Source: Varroa destructor
Lineage: Eukaryota > Arthropoda > Arachnida > Mesostigmata > Varroidae
Assembly: GCF_002443255.2 (NCBI RefSeq)
Contig: NW_019211456.1
Coordinates: 15,919,557-15,983,556, forward strand
Direction: 5' to 3'
Length of the DNA stretch: 64,000 bases
Shown here: positions 51,696-64,000 of the stretch, in pieces
Layout of the letters: each line of letters starts with the position of its first letter
How positions within the stretch are numbered: position 1 is the first letter of the stretch
Notes under the pieces: generated by a model
The model's input: only the letters and a program-made list of their open reading frames with translations
Databases searched by the model: none
What the model was told of the DNA's origin: nothing
Position numbers and translations under genes: made by a program

Positions 51696-54600
51696 CATAT
51701 TAGTCTTCTCAGGCGATATACAGGTCCTTTAAGCAGAAGTACCAAACCTTTAATTTTACTTCTCCTTCCTCAATCATTCCCAAAATATTATTATGATTAG
51801 GCCACAACGATTAGCGTTCTCCTCAGAGAAAAAGGAAGCCGTGATCTATCAATACTAGATGTTTAAGACGGATCTCTGCTAAGCAAACTCGAAAAAAAAA
51901 CATTTTTTCGCCTTTATGATTCGCTCTTTATGGATACATTCTAGCAGTTACTGAAAACATTCTATCATCAGCGTATATAGACATTGAGTAATGCTCTTTT
52001 TGTATTAGTGGGCTATTTCCGGAATATTTATATTTGCAATAAGTACTTTAGCGAATGGCTTCAGTGGCCTTAGTAAACGCAAGATATGAACAGCAATCTG
52101 ACTGGCAACTGTTGGCAAGATATAGAGAGGTGATAAGAACCATGTGTAAACTCGCGTCGTGATTTCGTTTTGCATTGAGGATCTCATCCGCTCAGGACTA
52201 TTAATTGGCTAACTATGTCATGGAGGCTTACTTAATTAGATAGGTAATTATGTAAGTTTGGTATCCTTCAGCCATGGCCATAGCCCGGAAACGTTTGTGC
52301 GACAGATAAACGACCTTTGAAGTAAACGCTATGAAGAAACTCACCCGCCCGGATACATATAGTTGTACAGAAAAGCTTTGGCTATATAGAGTGACTAAAC
52401 AGCTTGCTCTCCATTATATTAGCCCAGTTCACTTAGCATGGATGGCGAAAAGGCAAGATTCAAGTACGAATGTCCTCACCTCGTTTCGCTGTGACAACTG
52501 AGGTGCTCAAGCAAGAAAGAAGTTTATTTAGTAATGCGGGCTCGTCCTTACCTTCACTAGGACTGCTTGACACCTATGCGGGGCCGTGAACGAGAAAAAC
52601 GACAACCTGCCGATTTATTATGTATTTCTGCCTCATTGGATCGCTTAATAAATGATATTTGATAACCTTCTATCTTTGGCAAACTGTTAGCGCGCTTTTT
52701 TGGCTTAGCTTTGCGTGTTTAATGCTATCATAAATACAAGTATATACGTAAATTAACTTGCTAGAGAAAAATCAACGAAGCTATAAAAGCGTATGAACGC
52801 TACACCTTATTTTCATATTTGTATTAAAGTATTCTCACAAAAAAACGGAGAACGACCCTTAGGCTTTGAGATTTTTCATTGCGCGTAATAAAAATTTGTT
52901 TTCTCTCACGAATTTAGACTGATTTGCTCATATCTATAGGTCCTTAACGAGGGTGCTGTACGCTACCGTGTATTTTTGAAAATTGTGGCGCGTGATGTAC
53001 CTCATCACACAGCGACATGTCCTGAAAGAACTTGTCGTAGGACATTCATGAAACTTGTCTAGTATCCAAAACCAAGCCAAATATCGCCAATAATACCTTA
53101 CTTTTAACGTATCAGACTGGATTTTCTGTTCACTGCTCTACAATTCTAATTGCACCAGGACTATGCTGAATGCAAAGAAAAGATTCACAAAGCTCCCAAG
53201 CCGATTTTCATGTCCCCGCTGCATCAAGAAAGAACTGGAACAAAGCCTCATTATATTATATATATGCACCTATAAGGAGCATTTGTCCTCCATCTGGCCT
53301 GCTAAAGCTGGCAGATCTGTCTTTGTTTGGATGGCTCGATATTCGTTAGTAAAACTGAAACTTACAATCCATTGTAACAGAAATGCAAAACAAGACTTTT
53401 CTGGACAGTGCATCAACGTAGTATACCAATGTATTGTTGCAAGGGCCATCCACATGAAATAAGCGCTATAGTTAGTTGAATGTGGCCTTCTCAGTAGGCT
53501 ATGACAATAATATTTGGGCGTAGCGTATAGCCTTTTGGTTGACTGCATTTAACTCGGTTGAATATTCGATTAATGCATATTGTATGTTCTGTACGGCGTC
53601 CAAAAAATATAGATTTATTTAACTTTGATAATGTCTAATGCGTGATTGTTGTACTGCCAATGAAGAAAACCTCGCTTTACCTATCGTGGGTTGCATTATC
53701 CGAGAACTTATTCGGAAGCAATTGTTTACTACTAGCCAAAAAAACGATTTCATCTTATGCAGTTTGTCCGTATTCGCAGTGTCCACAAACGTCGATAATT
53801 ATGGAAATCACACACGAGCATTCGTATCTTATCTGAACGTACTGAGTCATAGCTCTTTACATTTATTGTCAATAGTTACAAAGAACAAAACGGTTATAGG
53901 GATACCAGCGCAAACGATCACGCGTTATAGCGTATAGCCTCGACTCAACTGCAGTGAGTACTACTTTCGTCTGAAGAACCTGTTTTGTAAAATATAGTTA
54001 TGCCTTTTCTGTTCATCAACAGTGAATCTCAATACAATTTATTACATATAATTAGTGGTATTTATGTTGTATACAATACACATTCGTATGAAATCTTTGC
54101 ATTCTAAATTTACAAATGATAATTGTACAGAGTTAAAGACGTGATACTTGCATGTCATAACATCGAATTATAAATGCTTTTAAAAATAACGCCTTTTATT
54201 TACCTAAGGGTAACGGCTCTGTGATTTTCGGAAAGTGAAAAATGCTTCAGCGCTATACGATGTAAACAATTTCGACATATCATAAGTTCTGCGATTGATA
54301 TTCCTCTTCATACAGTCCGCACACAATGCAGAGCTTATCAAAAGTATGTCAAAATGAGCACAGCACAAACGCCCCGTAAATCATAACCTGGGCCAATAAT
54401 AATCACTATTGCATCATTCCAATTTGAAGCACTTTTAGACTTGCTTTTACAAAACACCCCAATATTTCTTACTATTGAAACTTTTTACATGGAGTTTTAA
54501 TACATTATAGTAAATATACCGATTCACGTCTATACGGTTGTGTTCTTTACCACTCGAAGTAACTCCCATACAATTCTAGTAAATTCTCTCGTTAAACTTA

Positions 54601-57600
54601 TAAACTTAAACGACAACGCGACTTGACAAAAGCCACCACAGAATAACAGTCTCGATACGAATAACATATTACAAATATTATAGAAGACTGCTCCTCTAAA
54701 TACACTAGTAATTCATTTTGACACTCGTCTCCTCACCAATGAGACCTCGTCAGACTATATATGGTCATATGGGCGTTTATACATGAGGTAAGTATAATAT
54801 GGTTCGAGAGATTTGGTTTCGACGGAATGCCTCTGAAATTGCAGCGAGTAGGTAATTGGGGGGAGAGGGGAGGGGGAAACAAACCCAAAACGACCTGTGG
54901 TCTTACGCTACCGTAACTACATCTACACATATATACGCTAACATTACCAACATTTATTTTGTTATATAGTCGTCAATCGTGAACTCATTATGTACATTCT
55001 CTGCAGCATAAATATTGTATATCATAATACAAGTGTTCAAATTTTAGGCGGTATCTATGTTAATTAGCACACGATATGAACGACGAAGGGTGTATGGCTA
55101 CAGATCGTTCGCCGCACATGAAATGCCAATGGCACCAGGATCAGAGGCAGGAAAGCAATGTTTGAGACACATGAAATTACTGGGGCGTGTGTGGTGCCAG
55201 TCTCAACGGGTCGCCGGGTATGCAGACTTTGCTGGGATGGAGTCGCTTTAAAAAGTGTACATGAATGTATACTTGTGAGACCGCTGGCGCGACGCAGGCC
55301 GGTGCTTGCTTGGAATCACCATGGATATACAGCGGTTGCCGCCTAAATTTGCCTAGACAGCTTAGACGATTAGTTTGTATCGGCCTTATTGCTTCTAGCG
55401 CCGTTATCGCAGCTGTTACTGCCATTTGAATAGCTAGCTGACACCTCTTGTAACAGATATTCAATTTCACTGTGACCCGCCATTTTTCTACAGTGTAGCG
55501 TTTCACATAAACAGATACACATACACACTCAAAAATCTATAGGGCTGTAATAAGGCATCACGCTAGGTAAATTGCACAGTTAATAATCCAAAATTCTACG
55601 GCCTAACTCCGAAGGCGGGAAAGGAGGATACATCATCAAGAGACAAATGGCTTACATTATTCTAGCTGAAAGCGGCGCATTAGAGACATTTGCGATGTGA
55701 AAATCTAAGTGTTTGCGGTCTATATCTATTAGTAAATTGCAAAATAAAACGGAAAAATACCTAAGGATTAAACTAGGTTTTCTTTAATGCATCCATAACA
55801 TTACTTGATAAATGAGCATGATAAAATCAAACCATTAAGCGATTAAGGGTAACGTGTTGCAAAAGCAGTGGAAAATGATTAATGCATTTCGTGTGTTAAA
55901 TTTGATTTCGATTCTAGGCCGAAGGAGAACAAAGTTTATATAAAGAACTACAGTCTTTATCCTTATCTTTTACTTTGATCGGTTACTTTATTTTCATATT
56001 TTACTGCTAATACCGCGTAAATAAATGTGCATTCATTGATGATGTTACACATGTAGTTACATTATCATCTAAACATATTCACACTGATTGAGTTTTTTTT
56101 TACTATTAATTCTTCTTCATAGCAGTGGTGAATTTTTAAAGGAGTTAATGTCGTCGAACTTATCTTTTTCATACATTGACAGCATGCACAATAAACTATT
56201 AGTTTTCTTCCCCCCAACTTGAGCCATTGACGACATAATCATATCTTGTGATACCTAAAATAACTTCTGCTTGTTAAAGAAGTCAAGGAGCTAGATGCAC
56301 TCCAAATTTCTTTTTCTGAGCGGTAATAATGAACGAATTTGGAATGTGCCTGCGTTCTAAAAAAATACCTGTGTTTATATCTCTTATATATTTCATTCAT
56401 GCCTTAGGGCTTTAACGGAAAAAGAAAATTAAACTCTAACAAAAGTTTGATTACTGTTCGTATAATCTGAATACAACTGGTGTAAAATTTGGCCGCAACG
56501 TATATGCAAATCAACCGGCGGTTACGCCAAGCACAATCAATCTATAATCAAATTTGTTTATACCGGATAAAGTCTAAATTTTAGAAACGTTATTTCGTTC
56601 AAGTTTCTTTCATTCCATACAAATCGTATACGTCTTGTACGTCGTGAGTCAAAATCAAGGCTCTCAAATTTCTCGGTAAGTAACTTGCTCGGCCAAATTA
56701 CCACATGAGATTTCAGCCTCGCTACGTATTTCTTAATCCCATACTCTTGGCTAAATGAGTACGTCGCGGTTGCGAGCCTTTCTTGGAAGTGATATATTTT
56801 GGTATTTTGCGTATCTCCAGATTAGTTTAATCATATTTGACTGCTCATTTTAAGGACAAAGTGTGTGAGTACTTAGTCAAACGCATTTGCTTATTGTGTT
56901 TTTTTTGCTTGTAGAACCCGCAATTCTCGACAAATAAACCAGTTCTTGTTCTCGTCACGAAGAAAACATTTTGACTTTCCTGAAGCTAGGAGGTTATGTA
57001 TCATCCAAAAAGTAATAAGGCCTTCTTTCAAAACAGCTGGGTAATTATTACACTTGGATTTGGAGAGATTGTTGGGCACGGCAAGAGTTTCTAAGTTATC
57101 CCTTTTTGGTTCACAACAATTTATAAAAAATACTAGAAATGCTTATGAATGACAACCTCATTCTAAAAAAGTAATGACGTCTTTTCATAGAGCGGTCACT
57201 CAAATGCTCCAAACATTGTTGGTGACGTTCAAAAGTAGCTTTTCTGTGATTTTTTATGCCTCTATGCCAAAGATAAACGCCTTTATATGAAAAATAAAGG
57301 ATCACGCCCGAAATTCAGTCCTGCACATAATGACTGCCATTTGTGGGCCGCTGAAAGCATAAATAACTTAAGAGGACTTTTAAAATATAAGAACCTACGC
57401 AAGTAATTAATAATTTGAAACTTGCATGAGAACCTTTCCGCTACAAAATGACATAGACATCTTTTAACAGAGGCTTATATAATATTCTGAGCGAGCCATA
57501 TACAAGCGATACCTCAAAATCAAATCAAATCAAAACCAAAGCTTCTATTGCTGAGTGTCAGAAACAGCCTAAAAGTGTTTCATGCAAAATAATCTCATCC

Positions 57601-60160
57601 GAGCCTGAACTGTATCTTATAGCTAGGGATATATGTGAGCCCACTGTCCGTATGTCCGTAAGATTTACAGTGTGCACCGGCTTTCACGTCCCCAACAACA
57701 GCGAAATTTAATTCAGGTTCAAGCCGTGTCATTATCCACAGTGCGTTCTATACAAGGCCTATGATACGGCCCACTCCTATAAGCTCTTACCACTGCTGGT
57801 TTTGTCGCAGCGCTGGTAGCTATGACAGCGTCCATCGTCGTGTTGATTCGCTAGTTTTAACGGACTCAACTTTTACGATAACGCAACTTCGGACTTCACT
57901 TCGGCTCTAGCATGAACTTGATCGGGTTTGCCTTCGCCTTGCATAAATATTTGACGGCGACGCCCTATGTGACTGTTTTTAACAGCGAAGTAGACCCAAA
58001 ATATCTCAGTCTGTAGCCTTCACACTGCGAATGTATTTAGTTACACCGTCCCTCGCTGTCTCGCTATGCCGTGTTCCAGGTATCAGCACTAGCTGCTTTT
58101 TTCCGCTAGCGGGGTCACTGCGTACGTTGTTATTACGTGAAACACAAATTGTACCGTGCCGATTATTTAGTCACGAAGATTATAAACAAGACGTGATGAC
58201 ATCATCGTCATTGTTGTTGAGCCGAATTTGCACCCCCCCACTGATTCTGATTTTCATCAGATATACCAGCGTGAACGATATAATGAACGACGTATTTCGA
58301 GTAATACGTGCGTTGCAGTAATTCAAGCATTGAACACGGTAAGGACAATAGGTATGAACTCGTGAAAGCCATGTTACTTTGTCAAAGATATGAGCTGTTT
58401 AATCTTGTCGAGGTAACTTTAATATATATATAAAAGGAATCGTTCCAAAGATCGACTATTATATTCCTTGAATCAATCTCACTGTACTATAGTTTACTTA
58501 TATTTATACCTATATTTATATTGCATTAATATTTTTTTAATATATACTAATATAGCTGCATTGTATTTTCATACGTTATTTTTTGATAAGATGTTTTGCA
58601 TCGATGACATGTGTTCACCTGCGGCACCTCCCAACAGCACTGATATCTATGTCTACCGGTTTGACTGCACAAACGACTTAAAATTATAATTATATTAATT
58701 CTGCCTGTGAAAGAGCTTTATGGAGTCATGTTTAAATAGAGGTATTATTTCCATTAATTGATTAATACGGAGACGTGACCAGACGAAGAAACATAATTCT
58801 GGCTTGATAACTGTTCGTTGCCCCTATGAATGATATGTATAAGCATTTTCTTTGCTGCCAGATGCGTAGCAGTTACAATTTCATTTCGATTCTACTCTAA
58901 ATGAAACTTTTCAGATTACTGACGCCATATGGGAAATATATTAGGCACACTAGAATCAGCAGTGAAATAACATTTGTATTCAATAACCATTTGCCACCCT
59001 AACGAACAGGACTTATAAAGAGGCGTAGCAAAAAATGAAAAAAACCTTTGAAATTAAGCCATTTATCCCCAAATAATTAGGTAACCTAAAACATGCTTAG
59101 CTAGCCCCCGCATGTTACAGTTACAATTTAAATAGAAGCAAAAAAGCACAATTGAGCTTCCAGTTAATCCGCAAAGTACCTCAAAAATGTAATACAGTAT
59201 TTTCGAATTTCAATAAGTATTTGAACTCAATGCCGCATAGTCAGTATGTATGGTGGTATCTTTTTTCTTGAGTATCAAATCAATTTTTTCAAATGTATCA
59301 AATCCAACCGAAATGCAAGACCATAATACTATTCGTCTTTGTCAAGAGTATAAACAAGGATATCAGCACCAGGATCTGAAACACACTTTTCATAAAATGT
59401 GGCAATATTACCGTAGTTTGGTTTTTGAAGTGCTATTGTTCCCTTAGTTGTTCCTATGCATACTTGCGTTACAGCAACACTACAGTGTTATTATTTGATA
59501 TCTCAGTCTTTGTTCAGCCTTGACTTGTTATTTGGCTAATGAGATCATTCAAAGCACTGACTTCCTTGCAAACAGATCTCGTTGACGTATAATAGAAATG
59601 TCTTTAACAGGTTAGCTGATATCACAACAGATTAATTCTAGTTTGAGGGTTTACCGGGCCACTCTGCGAAACAAATAGTAATAGAACTTTGAATATGTCT
59701 TTTGTGGATCTATCTGGATTAAAACCTGCTACAAGAATCGAAAAAAGTAGCTTCGAAAAATCTTTTCAAGCCTTAATACGCATAAGTGATCCAGTAAAAC
59801 AGTGTTTGTACTTTGTGTTATTCATATTTAGATATTTTGTATTTGAACTCATATTTTTTATTTACTGTAATAAACAGTATGCTTCAAATAAGTATTTGCC
59901 TGATCATAACTACTCATAAAAATATTGGTTATGTTAGAAGTCTGCTTTCAGGCTAATTTATTTATCATACAACTTCAAATTTGCTCTCGACAAGCGCAAA
60001 ATAAAATGTAAATGATAGCTGTGCGATTTCTAATCACAGCGGTATAAGCACACTTACCCATCTCCATAGTAGAGTCAGATACTATCTTCCAAAATTGCGG
60101 TAAACTATTTGATAATATATACGTTTTTCATGTTATTAGTTACATTGCAAATATATAATC
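51696..60160. other. mostly AT-rich intergenic DNA, no gene recognised
   Basis: About 8.5 kb with only short frames. A slightly GC-richer patch lies at about 57600-58300. A TATATATAAAAGG sequence at 58424-58436 looks like a TATA box but is not followed by a credible gene. Confidence 0.5.
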
Positions 60161-60163
60161 CTC

Positions 60164-60169
60164 TTTATT
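60164..60169 (-). promoter_or_regulatory. candidate polyadenylation signal for DNA ligase I
   Basis: AATAAA on the minus strand, 447 bases after the ligase stop. A weaker GATAAA variant lies nearer, at about 60543-60538. Confidence 0.35.
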
Positions 60170-60615
60170 CCTGATCCTCCATAATAAGGGTGCTTATAAC
60201 AGTATCGCTTACTCGATAGAAAATTTCATTACCTTGAAACGCATGACTGTCGTTATGGTCTTACGCATATCAATTCAAATGGTCATTGCATAAAATATGC
60301 ATCATATAACAAATAGATATGTGCAGAGATCGCACAACCTAAAAAACGGCACTGACAGTGCGATTCAGCCCGAAGAGCTTAAAGAGTTACTGTTAAACCG
60401 GCAGACCCAATAACCATGTGTAAGTAGTTGTATTACAAGAAAGTATGTGTACAATGTTAATTTCCAAAAACTGTCTCATTGAGCCAGTAGTTAGCACAAA
60501 TTAATTCGATGCACTGTTATGCTATCAACTCCATATTTTATCCAATAAACAACCTGCAATACCACGTCTGACCACCAATACGACCACTGTATACAAAATC
60601 CTGGAAGTTCTAACT

Positions 60616-60852
60616 CTAGTAGAAATCTTCTTCATCGTTAGTTCCTGAAGGCCCAGCGTTTTTGATCTGTTCCTGACTTCGGTACATGCTAGCGATTTGC
60701 TGCGCGTGTGTTGCGTCCTCAGGATTTTTGTCGTCACGAATTCTGACAAAACGCGGAAAGCGAAGCGAAATTCCTTTTTCTGGATCTACTAATCCAATAG
60801 CGGCTTTGTGTAGAGGAGAAATCGACAGGTCAGCGCACTTGATTTCCCATAC
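60616..60852 (-). CDS. LIG1: DNA ligase I coding exon 3
   Basis: Codes residues 717-794, [13 protein letters not shown] through the OB-fold motif VI to NDEEDFY and TAG at 60618-60616. The acceptor is TATTTTAG before 60852. Confidence 0.95.
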   Translation of the reverse strand, partial: VWEIKCADLSISPLHKAAIGLVDPEKGISLRFPRFVRIRDDKNPEDATHAQQIASMYRSQEQIKNAGPSGTNDEEDFY

Positions 60853-63357
60853 CTAAAATACGAAAACAGTTATAACAAATATACCAATTCAAAATTATCA
60901 CAACGATATCTTTCTAAAGCATAACTGTCCATTTAGTTCCTTAATGTCCTTATTAATATTTTTTGTTCTATGCCGATGCAAGAAAATTTCAACATTTTGC
61001 ATTACCTGCACAGCATCAAACCAATCATCGGGCTGAAGCGAAGAGTCCACATTGTAATATGGTTTAGGCTTTTCGAGTACATAATCCTTGAAGAAGTTGG
61101 TGTGCTGTTCTAGCTCCTCCTCTTTGAAGCCTGTACCGATCTTGCATAGCGATTGGAACTCCTCGCTCTCTGGATCATAACATGCCAGCAGGAATCCCCC
61201 ATACGTTCCTGTTCGCTTGCCTTTTCCCTTCCAACCCCCGATAACAACGACGTCGATCGTATCTCCTACACCTTCTAGGTAATCCTTCTTTAGCTTAAGC
61301 CAGTTGTGGGAACGTTTTGCTATCTCGTAAGTCGCTTCCTTATCAAGTGTTTTTACCATCAAACCCTCGCAGTTGCCCTTAACGCTTTCTTCTAGATATT
61401 CTTGAATATCATCAACGTTTTCAAGATCAGCGTTGGCTGCAAACCCAAACTCGCCTTCGACTTCGTGGAAATGCTCTCTTAACAAACGTCTCCTCTCGCG
61501 GAAAGGTTCCTTCACAAGCGATTTACCATTAAGGTACAGTAAGTCGAAAGCAAACACGTAAACCTGAACGATAATTTCACCATGATCAACATCCTTTTTC
61601 TTTCTATGCATCAGTGTTTGGAAAGGAAGGATCTGTTTCTTTTCACGATCATACGCCACGGCCTCGGAATCCATGATAAAATCAATGACTCCTTCTTTTA
61701 TATTCTTAATAATCCGCTGAATGATATCGGGATACTTCGTCGTATTGTTTTCCTGATTTCTGGAAAATATTGACACTTTTCCTCCCTCCATCATATGGAT
61801 CTGCGCACGCTCACCATCGTACTTAAATTCACACGTAAAACTCATATTTTCGAATCGCTTTAGAACCTCTGTCACTCCCTTAGTAGGATGCGCCAACATG
61901 GGCTTCATAGGCACACCCGGAGTTATCTTACATTTTTCCGGCAAAGCCTCGAAACCATCCTTCAGAACCACTTGAACTATTTTGTCGTAGTTCGGACACT
62001 CACAATATACCGTTTTTAAGGCCAGTGTAGCTTCCTCAAGGACTTTCTTTGTCGACTCAGTACCCAACGTTTTCGCAAGTTCAGGTTGATTGTACAGAAT
62101 GATAGCATGGGCCAAAGCTGTAAGAAGGCTGGACTCTGCGAGACCTATTCGGAGCTTTCCAGTCAGCGACCTGATAAGAAATTTAGATTCAGACCCGCGG
62201 CAAGCCACAAACATGCTTTTAATCATGTCGACCTTCTTACTTTGGACGCTCTGTCCACTTAATTGTGTAATTTGTTTTAACTTAGCGAAAACATTACACA
62301 GAAGTAACTTGGGTGGAGCAAATATCATCTTCTGATTCGTTTTGGATGACTCTGCTACCATGCCCAGGTCACCCTTAACGTGGACCTCTTTTTTGATTGC
62401 GTCCAACGTCCTTCCCGTCACCTCAGCTATAGCTTTCATCAACAGGGAGTCGCCTATGCCTAGCTCCTGACCCTCGTAATCTGGGGCTGTTTTATTCAGG
62501 CACAGATATACTCCAAAAATTAAATCATTCGGCGATAGAGCCAGGCAACTCCAAAAGAAATTGCGAAGAATTTCTATCATTTTAAGACGGGATGAATTTT
62601 CATCAATACGGTTAAGCGTTTGACAAAACGCAAGGTAAGGAACTTTCTCTCCTTCTTTCCAAGTGGCGTCTTTAACGGGATCGTACTTCTCCTTGTCTGG
62701 GCGATAGTCATTTGGGCTTAAGTCATCAACACGAACACCACTGTCAAACGCCATCGTTTTCTTGGGTCTCTCTTTAACGGTCTTGGGTGATTTTTCGTTG
62801 CTGTCTTCTTTGACGTCATCTTTCTCTGATTTTGCTTTAGGTAAAATTGGAGTCTTCGTGTCCTTTTCCTGATCCTTTTCTCTATCTTGGGTTTGACTTG
62901 TTCGTTTTCCCTCGCACTGAAAGCAGAATGCGTTTCATTATAGTAATTAATATACATATAGAATCCCATATAAGCAACTGAAGCGAGTATAATGCAAAGC
63001 AGTAATAATACACCAGTTTTTATAGGTTTTCACTGAAACCCAATCGTAACCAGCACTGTACAACAGTCAATTATCAAAATTAGTCATGCGATCTCGTATA
63101 ATGATCTACTCGAAGCTAACCTTGTCACCGTGGCTGTCATCACTATTATCAACTGTTGAAATTCGTTTGCTGGCAGGCATTTTTTCGTCGACTGAGCCTG
63201 GGCTTAGCCTACGCTTAGCTCCGGTCTTCTTGCCAGGCGATTTTTTACTGCCAACATTCTTCGCAAGCTTGCTTTCTTTTGTAGGAGCTCTGTTTTCATT
63301 CGGTGACCTTTTCGACGGACTCGGTTCATCCTCGCTATCAAAAAAGAACAGAGCCAT
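60616..63357 (-). CDS. LIG1: DNA ligase I (ATP-dependent), three coding exons, 794 residues
   Basis: DNA ligase I seals nicks between Okazaki fragments and in long-patch repair in the nucleus, using ATP. Coding exons on the minus strand are 63357-63121, 62916-61006 and 60852-60616, all joined in phase 0 across GT/AG introns. Residues 1 to about 140 are charged, Ser/Pro/Lys-rich and probably disordered. The DNA-binding domain is at about 165-350. The adenylation domain contains motif I KYDGER (lysine 444 is the AMP acceptor), FSRNQE, motif [12 protein letters not shown] (about 494-502), motif IV EGLMVK (596-601) and motif [11 protein letters not shown] (617-626). The OB-fold ends with [16 protein letters not shown] (743-758), which carries motif VI. 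The tail is NDEEDFY. Motif order and the LRFPRF segment identify ligase I rather than III or IV. The ATG at 63357 is chosen because the next upstream in-frame codons have no ATG. A full N-terminal PCNA-binding box is not seen; only MALFFF remains. Confidence 0.96.
61006..62916 (-). CDS. LIG1: DNA ligase I coding exon 2
   Basis: 637 codons, residues 80-716. It starts in the lysine-rich linker ([14 protein letters not shown]) and runs through the DNA-binding and adenylation domains to DDWFDAVQ. The acceptor is CTTTCAG before 62916 and the donor GTAATG starts at 61005. Reading past the donor gives a spurious tail to 60898. Confidence 0.95.
63121..63357 (-). CDS. LIG1: DNA ligase I coding exon 1
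   Basis: 79 codons, [18 protein letters not shown] to [10 protein letters not shown], followed by donor GTTAGC from 63120. It contains several SP sites and KR/KK clusters, consistent with nuclear targeting and cell-cycle phosphorylation, which is inference. The ATG context is AATAATGG. Confidence 0.88.
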
Positions 63358-64000
63358 TATTCCGGCCAACTATTTTAGGACGCACATGGCATATTTGACA
63401 ATCCGTTGCTCTTGACTGTTTCTTGACTGATGAATGTTCAAAATAATTAATTTATTGGTAAACCTGTTGTGAACTTCTAGGCAGATTTTAACACTATTGT
63501 TTATTGTTACTTTATGTTGTTGATATTATCGTCATCAAAGGTAAGCCACATCAAAAGTATATTATTTAAATATAGTCGCTAAATATTATACAAATATATA
63601 ATATTTAAATATATGTGATTAAATAATTAAAAAGGTTATTTACTCTAGTTGCTTTTCCACACCGATGCAATAACGTGAACTATTAGTGAGCATTAAAGGG
63701 CCGCCGAGCAACCGAATGTGAGATTATGGGTAGGGATTTTTAATTATTACCTCATGTAAGTAAAAGTTGTGTCGAAAATTAATGAAGTTGTATTATTATC
63801 AATAACTAACAACCACTTGAAGAAAATACCTCCCAACTTATACAAGATAGTGACAAAAATGTTTACCATGTACCCTAGCTAACTTTGATGACGGCGTACG
63901 TTGCACAAGTATATGTTGGCGATCAACCGTACTCAATAAACTGCCCATACAAATAGCCAGCGCGCGATATGCATTACTTTGGCTCTGTCATAGAGACAAT
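63358..64000. other. AT-rich region upstream of DNA ligase I
   Basis: Presumed promoter and 5' UTR side of the ligase gene. An AG at CTAAAATAG just upstream (about 63370) could be an acceptor for a noncoding exon. Long AT-rich runs (63560-63640) give no clear core promoter, and no divergent gene was recognised. Confidence 0.4.

Noticed and set aside
58424..58689. Strong TATA-like sequence followed by a 73-residue frame
   Set aside because: The frame starts on TTG and is mostly Tyr/Leu from AT-rich repeats; no gene-like content.
60898..61005. C-terminal extension of the ligase reading frame past 61006
   Set aside because: It is intron read-through: a GT donor follows DAVQ, and the conserved [10 protein letters not shown] continues in the next exon.

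Overview
This is animal nuclear DNA, most likely from an arthropod. The two genes that can be read with confidence are both on the minus strand. One is a muscle troponin T with the acidic, poly-glutamate C-terminal tail typical of arthropod troponin T. The other is a replicative DNA ligase I. Both have short introns (about 140-330 bases) with GT/AG borders. I suspect a chelicerate such as a mite from the overall look of the gene, but nothing in the window proves it.

Layout: 1-12000 has no recognisable host gene. It holds a decayed reverse transcriptase from a non-LTR retrotransposon (3505-4519, minus), a GC-richer island (about 8040-10640) and AT-rich inverted repeats. Troponin T occupies 12074-14306 in six coding exons that join in frame to 379 residues. 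From about 14400 to 60600 there is roughly 46 kb without a protein I can identify. It is an AT-rich background broken by several GC-richer, CpG-containing, strand-skewed islands (about 16.9-18.6, 19.2-20.0, 32.7-34.0, 35.1-37.2 and 38.8-40.9 kb). They could hold promoters, 5' noncoding exons or unrecognised genes. A broken mariner-type transposase lies at about 51012-51563, with a plausible 3' terminal repeat at 51671-51695. DNA ligase I occupies 60616-63357 in three coding exons (794 residues). The last 640 bases upstream of it are AT-rich.

Troponin T (thin-filament regulation of contraction) and DNA ligase I (Okazaki-fragment joining and repair) have no functional link; they are ordinary neighbours. 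The long empty interval may be upstream intron or regulatory sequence of troponin T, because a good splice acceptor just before its start codon implies at least one upstream noncoding exon. I found no convincing new biological system. The observations most worth a second look are the two transposon fossils, the GC-rich islands, a candidate signal-peptide first exon at 8329 and a perfect 19-bp hairpin at 46235-46277.
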